Shown: in pieces, positions 60,168 to 64,000 of the stretch
How positions within the stretch are numbered: the stretch's first letter is position 1
Layout of the letters: each line of letters starts with the position of its first letter
Origin: Ruegeria sp. THAF57
GTDB taxonomy: Bacteria; Pseudomonadota; Alphaproteobacteria; Rhodobacterales; Rhodobacteraceae
Length of the DNA stretch: 64,000 nt
Assembly: GCF_903914075.1 (NCBI RefSeq)
Contig: NZ_CAIWNQ010000013.1
Location: forward strand, 1 to 64,000
Direction of reading: 5' to 3'
Made by a program: the position numbers and the translations under genes
The notes under the pieces: generated by a model
Database searches by the model: none
Told to the model about the DNA's origin: nothing
The model's input: only the letters and a program-made list of their open reading frames with translations

Positions 60168-60679
60168 TGTACAGGACCTTCCACAGTTGCAGCCGGGTTG
60201 AAGAACGTCACAATCGCCTCGATTGCGTAGACAATGCCCTGCAGGGTGATCAGCAGGCTGCCAAGAAACAGCGCAAGTTTCGGAGGCCACATCGGGTGCC
60301 CCAGCGCACTGTCGTCCATTTCGTTAAATTGCCAGGCGTCCAGAACGAACAACCACCCTTCGCGGGTCAGAACGACACCCCACAGGATCAGAAACAGATA
60401 GTTCATTAGATCCAGCAGGGCCCGGCCACGCGGCCCAGCGGCGTTCAGCACAATATCGACGCGGACATGATCCTTGCGGATCAGGGTATAGGCCCCGATC
60501 AGCACAAAATAGGACCCGAAAATGCGCTGGGTGTAGCCATGCGCCCAAAGGGTCGGCTGGCCAAAGCCATAGCGGGCGACCACTTCAAAACACAGCACGA
60601 CAATACCAGCCCAGATCAGCAAGCTGACTAGTTGACCGATCATCACGTTCAGATTGGTAATCACCCTGAGGATTCTCAC
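60164..60679 (-). CDS. TRAP transporter small permease subunit (DctQ-type)
   Basis: This 171-residue protein has the four-helix DctQ arrangement (about 12-35, 50-72, 90-112 and 130-155), with LIRKDHVRVDIVLNAAGPRGRALLDL as the cytoplasmic loop. Its start overlaps the phosphotransferase stop by four bases, so transport and kinase genes are translationally coupled. Confidence 0.9.
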   Translation of the reverse strand: MRILRVITNLNVMIGQLVSLLIWAGIVVLCFEVVARYGFGQPTLWAHGYTQRIFGSYFVLIGAYTLIRKDHVRVDIVLNAAGPRGRALLDLMNYLFLILWGVVLTREGWLFVLDAWQFNEMDDSALGHPMWPPKLALFLGSLLITLQGIVYAIEAIVTFFNPAATVEGPVQ

Positions 60680-61707
60680 AGCGTTCCCCCCCAGGTGCGA
60701 TCGCCCTGTTCAGCAATCTCTTGTGCGCGCAATGCGAACCGCGCGGCCAGAGGCGCCAGGTTTGCAGCCTCATCCGACGCCGCATTACCGGCGCGGACGC
60801 GATCTGCGATACCCACAAAGATGACCGCAAAGCGAAACAGGGCAAAAGCCAGATGAAAGCTGCGCAGGGCGCTGGTAGGAACGGCATGGGCGAAATATTC
60901 GGCCACGAACGCCTCGAGCGTCGGAATGCCGCTGTTTTCCCACGGGGTCCCTTTGATCCCTCCGTATTCGTCGGGTTCGGTGTGCCAGGGCATGACGCAA
61001 AACCCCAGATCAGCCAGAGGATGACCGAGGGTGGAAAGCTCCCAATCCAGCACGGCAATGATACGCGGTTCGGTCGGGTGGAACATCATGTTGCCAAGAC
61101 GAAAATCCCCGTGCGCGATAGACACGCCACCGTCGTCTTCGGGCAGGTTGTCCGGCAGCCACTCGACCAGCATGTCCAGTGCCGGGATGCGCGGACCGGT
61201 AGATTGTGCATATTGCTTGGACCAGCGCCCGATCTGGCGTTCGAAATAGTTGCCGGGGCGACCGTAATCGCCGATCCCGACCTCATCCGGGCGCACCGCA
61301 TGCATCCGGGCCATGGTGCGCGCCATGTCCAGATACATCTCGTGGCGGTCCTGAGGTGAAATATCCGGCAGCGTACAATCCGAGATCACCCGGCCATCCA
61401 ACCGATCCATCACGTAAAAAGGCGTCCCGATGATGCTGTCGTCTTCTTCCAGCCACAGCGCCTTGGGTACCGGAACATTTGAATGTTCAAGGGCTGTCAG
61501 CACACGAAATTCGCGTTCGACCGCGTGCGCCCCGGGCAGAATCGGGCCATCGGGTTTTTTACGCAGCACAAGCCGACGATCGCCCCAGGTCACGAACCAG
61601 GTCGGGTTTGACTGCCCGCCCGTAATCGGCTCGGCAGTCAGGCCGCTCTGATCCGGCAGTTTTTCTGCAAGCCAGCCTTCCAGCGCCGTGAGGTCAAGGT
61701 TGCTCAT
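60676..61707 (-). CDS. APH-fold phosphotransferase, ACAD10/11 kinase-domain type
   Basis: This 343-residue aminoglycoside-phosphotransferase-fold kinase has the N-lobe ITGGQSNPTWFVTW and LVLRKKPDG near residue 30-55. IAHGDFRLGNMMFHP near 195 has the HxDxxxxN catalytic loop, and VLDWELSTLGHPLADLGF near 218 carries the metal Asp. IGTPFYVMDRLDGRV and ENSGIPTLEAF match the kinase half of mammalian ACAD10/11 and bacterial LvaA, which phosphorylate hydroxyacyl-CoA at C4 rather than antibiotics. It overlaps the ligase gene by 14 bases. The adjacent ACAD10/11-type dehydrogenase supports this reading. Confidence 0.85.
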   Translation of the reverse strand: MSNLDLTALEGWLAEKLPDQSGLTAEPITGGQSNPTWFVTWGDRRLVLRKKPDGPILPGAHAVEREFRVLTALEHSNVPVPKALWLEEDDSIIGTPFYVMDRLDGRVISDCTLPDISPQDRHEMYLDMARTMARMHAVRPDEVGIGDYGRPGNYFERQIGRWSKQYAQSTGPRIPALDMLVEWLPDNLPEDDGGVSIAHGDFRLGNMMFHPTEPRIIAVLDWELSTLGHPLADLGFCVMPWHTEPDEYGGIKGTPWENSGIPTLEAFVAEYFAHAVPTSALRSFHLAFALFRFAVIFVGIADRVRAGNAASDEAANLAPLAARFALRAQEIAEQGDRTWGGTL

Positions 61708-63277
61708 GAGTTGCCATCTCCTTGGCTTGTTCACGCAATTGGAATTTCTGGATTTTTCCGGTGGCGGTCTTGGGCAAAGGCCCAACGATAAAGCGGCGCG
61801 GGCGTTTGAACCCGGCCAGACGGGCCCGGCAAAACGCATCCAGCGCTTCGGTATCAATCGGCTTTCCCCCGCGCGTTTCAACAAAGGCCCAGCCGGTCTC
61901 GCCCCATTTTTCGTGGGGCGCAGCTACCACCGCGGCCAGCAGGATGTCAGGGTGGTGATGCAGCACCGATTCAACCTCGAGGCTCGAGAAATTCTCGCCG
62001 CCTGAAATGATGATGTCCTTGGCCCGGTCCCTGATCTCGATCTGCCCGTCGGGGTGCATCACCGCCAGATCGCCCGTATGAAAGACCCCCCCGGCAAATG
62101 CTTTTTCGGTGGCCTCTGGGTCGCGGTAATATCCCGCCATCAAGGTATTGCCGCGCAGCACGATCTCGCCCACGGTTTCACCATCATCCGGAACAACGGC
62201 CCCATCCACACCCACCACGGCCACTTTGCCCGTGTTGCAGTGCCGTCGCCCTTGCCGGGCCAGCAGGCGCGCGCGCTGCGCCACATCCGGGGGGCCATGG
62301 GGGCCGGGGTCGTTGATCGTGGCCGGGCCATAGCTTTCGGTCAGGCCGTAAAGATGCGTGAGGTCAAAACCCAGCTCGTCCAGCCCCGCCAGAAGTGCGG
62401 GAGTGGGCGTCGCGCCGCCGGTTCCAACCCGCACACGCGACAATGCCGAAGCCTTCATATGATCCAGCAGCATATACAGAACCACGGGCGCACAGCACAT
62501 GTGGGTGACAGCCCTCTCTGCGATGGTCTGCACGATCAGCGCCGGATCAACCTTGTCGAGACACACATGCAGCCCGCCCGCAGCCGTCAAGGCCCAGGTA
62601 TGGGTCCAGCCGTTGCAATGGAACATCGGCAAAGTCCAAAGATAGCGGGTCTCGGGTGTGAAATGCATCATCGCCAGATTGCTGGTCGCGTTCAGCTGCG
62701 CGCCGCGATGCGTGTACACAACCCCCTTGGGACGGCCTGTCGTCCCCGAAGTATAGTTCAGAGCAATCGGCTGGTTCTCGTCATGTACAGCGGCCAGAAG
62801 GTCCAGCGCGGGCGCATCGCCGCTGAAGAAATTGACGCCATCACTCTGATCAGCGCCGCTGCACAGGACATGAACCGGTATCTGGATGCCGCTCGGATCG
62901 ACGGCAACAGTTGGATCGACAAGCAACAGGCTTGAGCCTCCGTGCTCTAGGATATAGCGCACTTCCTCAGTATCCAGCCGTGTGTTGACCGTGTTCAGCA
63001 CCGCGCCAAGCGCCGGAACGGCGTAATGCGCAGCAAGCAATTCCGGACGGTTCGTCGCCATGACAGACACAACATCGCCCGGGCCGACCCCCTGATCGCG
63101 CAGCCAATGCGCCATACGCGCGACAAGGTCGTTGAATTCGGCATAGGTCCAGATGTCGGTGCGCCACGCGACAGCAGGTCGTTCCGCATATACGTCCACC
63201 GCACGCGCCAGAAAACTAAGCGGAGTCAACGGCTGGCAGGTCACCGCACGCGGTGCCAGATGAGGCTCATGAAACAT
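61694..63277 (-). CDS. Acyl-CoA synthetase (AMP-binding, medium/long-chain type)
   Basis: This 527-residue ligase has its P-loop in LNYTSGTTGRPKGVVYTHRG near residue 171, LYGLTESYGPATINDPGP near 315, FHTGDLAVMHPDGQIEIRDRAKDIIISGGENFSSLEVE (spread over about 400-437) and a C-terminal Lys in KTATGKIQKFQLR. It is related to the acyl-CoA synthetases found beside ACAD10/11-like genes (LvaE-type). It likely converts the TRAP-imported acid to its CoA ester for the kinase and dehydrogenase on either side. Confidence 0.88.
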   Translation of the reverse strand: MFHEPHLAPRAVTCQPLTPLSFLARAVDVYAERPAVAWRTDIWTYAEFNDLVARMAHWLRDQGVGPGDVVSVMATNRPELLAAHYAVPALGAVLNTVNTRLDTEEVRYILEHGGSSLLLVDPTVAVDPSGIQIPVHVLCSGADQSDGVNFFSGDAPALDLLAAVHDENQPIALNYTSGTTGRPKGVVYTHRGAQLNATSNLAMMHFTPETRYLWTLPMFHCNGWTHTWALTAAGGLHVCLDKVDPALIVQTIAERAVTHMCCAPVVLYMLLDHMKASALSRVRVGTGGATPTPALLAGLDELGFDLTHLYGLTESYGPATINDPGPHGPPDVAQRARLLARQGRRHCNTGKVAVVGVDGAVVPDDGETVGEIVLRGNTLMAGYYRDPEATEKAFAGGVFHTGDLAVMHPDGQIEIRDRAKDIIISGGENFSSLEVESVLHHHPDILLAAVVAAPHEKWGETGWAFVETRGGKPIDTEALDAFCRARLAGFKRPRRFIVGPLPKTATGKIQKFQLREQAKEMATHEQP

Positions 63278-63301
63278 TTCAGATCCTTCCTTGGCAGGCT
63301 G

Positions 63302-64000
63302 TCAGCCCGCCTGTGTTTCCCAAGTCCAGAAACCGCGCCGTTGTTCCGTCAGATGACGATTGAGAACCATCTGGTGAACTTCGTCCGCGCCATCCACAAG
63401 GCGCGCCTGCCGCGCATAGCGATAGATCCATTCCAGCACCGTGTCGCGACTGTATCCACGCGCACCATTCACCTGAATGGCCACATCAGCCGCTTTGTGT
63501 ACCAAATTGGCGACGTGAATTTTTGCCATCGACACTTCCTTGCGGGCAAAGCTGCCCTGATCAATGGCCCAAGCGGCCTTCATGACCAGAAGGCGACCCA
63601 TTTCTATGCCCATGGCCAGATCGCCCAGCTTGATCTGAATGCTCTCGCGATCTGACAAACGCACTCCGAACCCGTGGCGGTTTTGGGCGTATTCCGTCGC
63701 GATCTCAGTGCAGCGCTTGGCCAGACCCAGCCAGCGCATGCAATGGGTCAGACGCGCAGGGCCAAGCCGCATCTGGGTCACTTTCAGGCCCAAACCCTCG
63801 CCCAGCAGCACACGGTCTGCCGGCAGTTCCATGTCTTCATAGACAATCTCGCAATGGCCGCCATGTTCTTCCGGGCCCATAATCGGAATACGGCGATCTA
63901 TGCGCCAACCCGGTTCATCCCTGTGATGCAGAAAGGCCGTCAAACCCCGGCGCGGATCATCCGACGTGCGCGCCAAGGTGATAAAATGGCCCGCGTCGGC
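63302..64000 (-). CDS. ACAD10/11-type acyl-CoA dehydrogenase, 5' part outside window
   Basis: The C-terminal 232 residues of an acyl-CoA dehydrogenase are visible; the frame is open to the right edge, so roughly the first 160 residues lie beyond it. EEHGGHCEIVYEDMELP, LGEGLGLKVTQMRLGPARLTH and DGADEVHQMVLNRHL are typical of the ACAD10/11 branch. In that branch the dehydrogenase domain works with an APH-type kinase, here a separate gene. It is the upstream visible gene of the leftward ligase-kinase-TRAP operon. Confidence 0.85.
   Translation of the reverse strand, partial: ADAGHFITLARTSDDPRRGLTAFLHHRDEPGWRIDRRIPIMGPEEHGGHCEIVYEDMELPADRVLLGEGLGLKVTQMRLGPARLTHCMRWLGLAKRCTEIATEYAQNRHGFGVRLSDRESIQIKLGDLAMGIEMGRLLVMKAAWAIDQGSFARKEVSMAKIHVANLVHKAADVAIQVNGARGYSRDTVLEWIYRYARQARLVDGADEVHQMVLNRHLTEQRRGFWTWETQAG

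Noticed and set aside
60676-61707. Reading the APH-fold gene as an antibiotic resistance kinase
   Set aside because: Its motifs match the ACAD10/11 kinase half, and it is embedded in a CoA-ligase and acyl-CoA dehydrogenase operon.
1-64000. CRISPR arrays, tRNA or rRNA genes, prophage or transposon ends
   Set aside because: No regularly spaced long repeats, cloverleaf-like segments, rRNA motifs, transposase or integrase genes were found when reading the gaps and coding regions.

Overview
The window is about 64 kb of high-GC alphaproteobacterial chromosome. It looks like Rhodobacterales (Roseobacter group): there are two TRAP carboxylate transporters, a bacterial beta-oxidation locus with a fused FadJ-type protein, many CoA ligases, and IclR, LysR, HxlR, AraC and AcoR-type regulators. 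This placement is inference from gene content. No rRNA, tRNA, CRISPR array, insertion sequence, integrase or phage gene was seen. The window is one long accessory catabolic and stress-defence region.

Layout. (1) 1-12.0 kb: a LysR gene, an alpha/beta hydrolase, a reverse operon of two small membrane proteins plus a metallo-beta-lactamase-fold protein, an HxlR regulator, an HSL-type esterase, a second LysR, a nitroreductase, a luciferase-like monooxygenase, a DUF1330 protein, a peroxiredoxin and an AcoR-like regulator. (2) 12.1-16.2 kb, reverse: a 2-oxoacid/acetoin-type dehydrogenase operon (E1 alpha, E1 beta, a free-standing lipoyl protein, E2 core, lipoate ligase), then a small monooxygenase. 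(3) 16.5-25.0 kb: a TRAP transporter plus IclR operon, divergent from an NTF2-like / enoyl-CoA hydratase / two hydrolases / CoA ligase operon. The first hydrolase of that operon is a gapless paralogue of the one at 1.2 kb. (4) 25.2-34.2 kb: quinone reductase, SDR, thioredoxin-fold protein, a second HxlR divergent from an Old Yellow Enzyme, MATE pump, Zn-alcohol dehydrogenase, GFA protein, second OYE and GST. (5) 34.2-53.8 kb, nearly all reverse: BASS transporter, two large acyl-CoA synthetases, GMC oxidoreductase, aldehyde dehydrogenase, tautomerase-like protein, unknown protein, a divergent AraC, thioesterase, enoyl-CoA hydratase, FadJ-like fusion, thiolase, acyl-CoA dehydrogenase, nitronate monooxygenase-like protein, NTF2-like protein, DsbA/HCCA-isomerase-like protein and an unusual SDR. 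(6) 54.0-57.7 kb: a third HxlR with a nitronate monooxygenase-like gene, and an NhaC antiporter divergent from a Lrp/AsnC regulator. (7) 57.8-64.0 kb, reverse: a TRAP transporter, an ACAD10/11-type kinase, a CoA ligase and an ACAD10/11-type acyl-CoA dehydrogenase cut by the right edge.

How the genes fit together. The recurring theme is import of organic acids (TRAP, BASS), CoA activation, beta-oxidation-like degradation, and removal of electrophiles and quinones (OYEs, nitroreductase, quinone reductase, GST, GFA, peroxiredoxins). Control seems to be local, with one regulator beside each operon.

The points most worth following: a split ACAD10/11 hydroxyacid system (57.8-64.0 kb); a 2-oxoacid dehydrogenase with a detached lipoyl domain, its own lipoate ligase and a 10-bp-phased repeat array upstream; GGT-N11-ACC dyads at HxlR genes and neighbouring hydrolase genes; an AcoR-like protein without the sigma-54 contact loop; and an SDR lacking both catalytic Ser and Tyr. 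All functions are assigned from sequence reading alone, without database searches.
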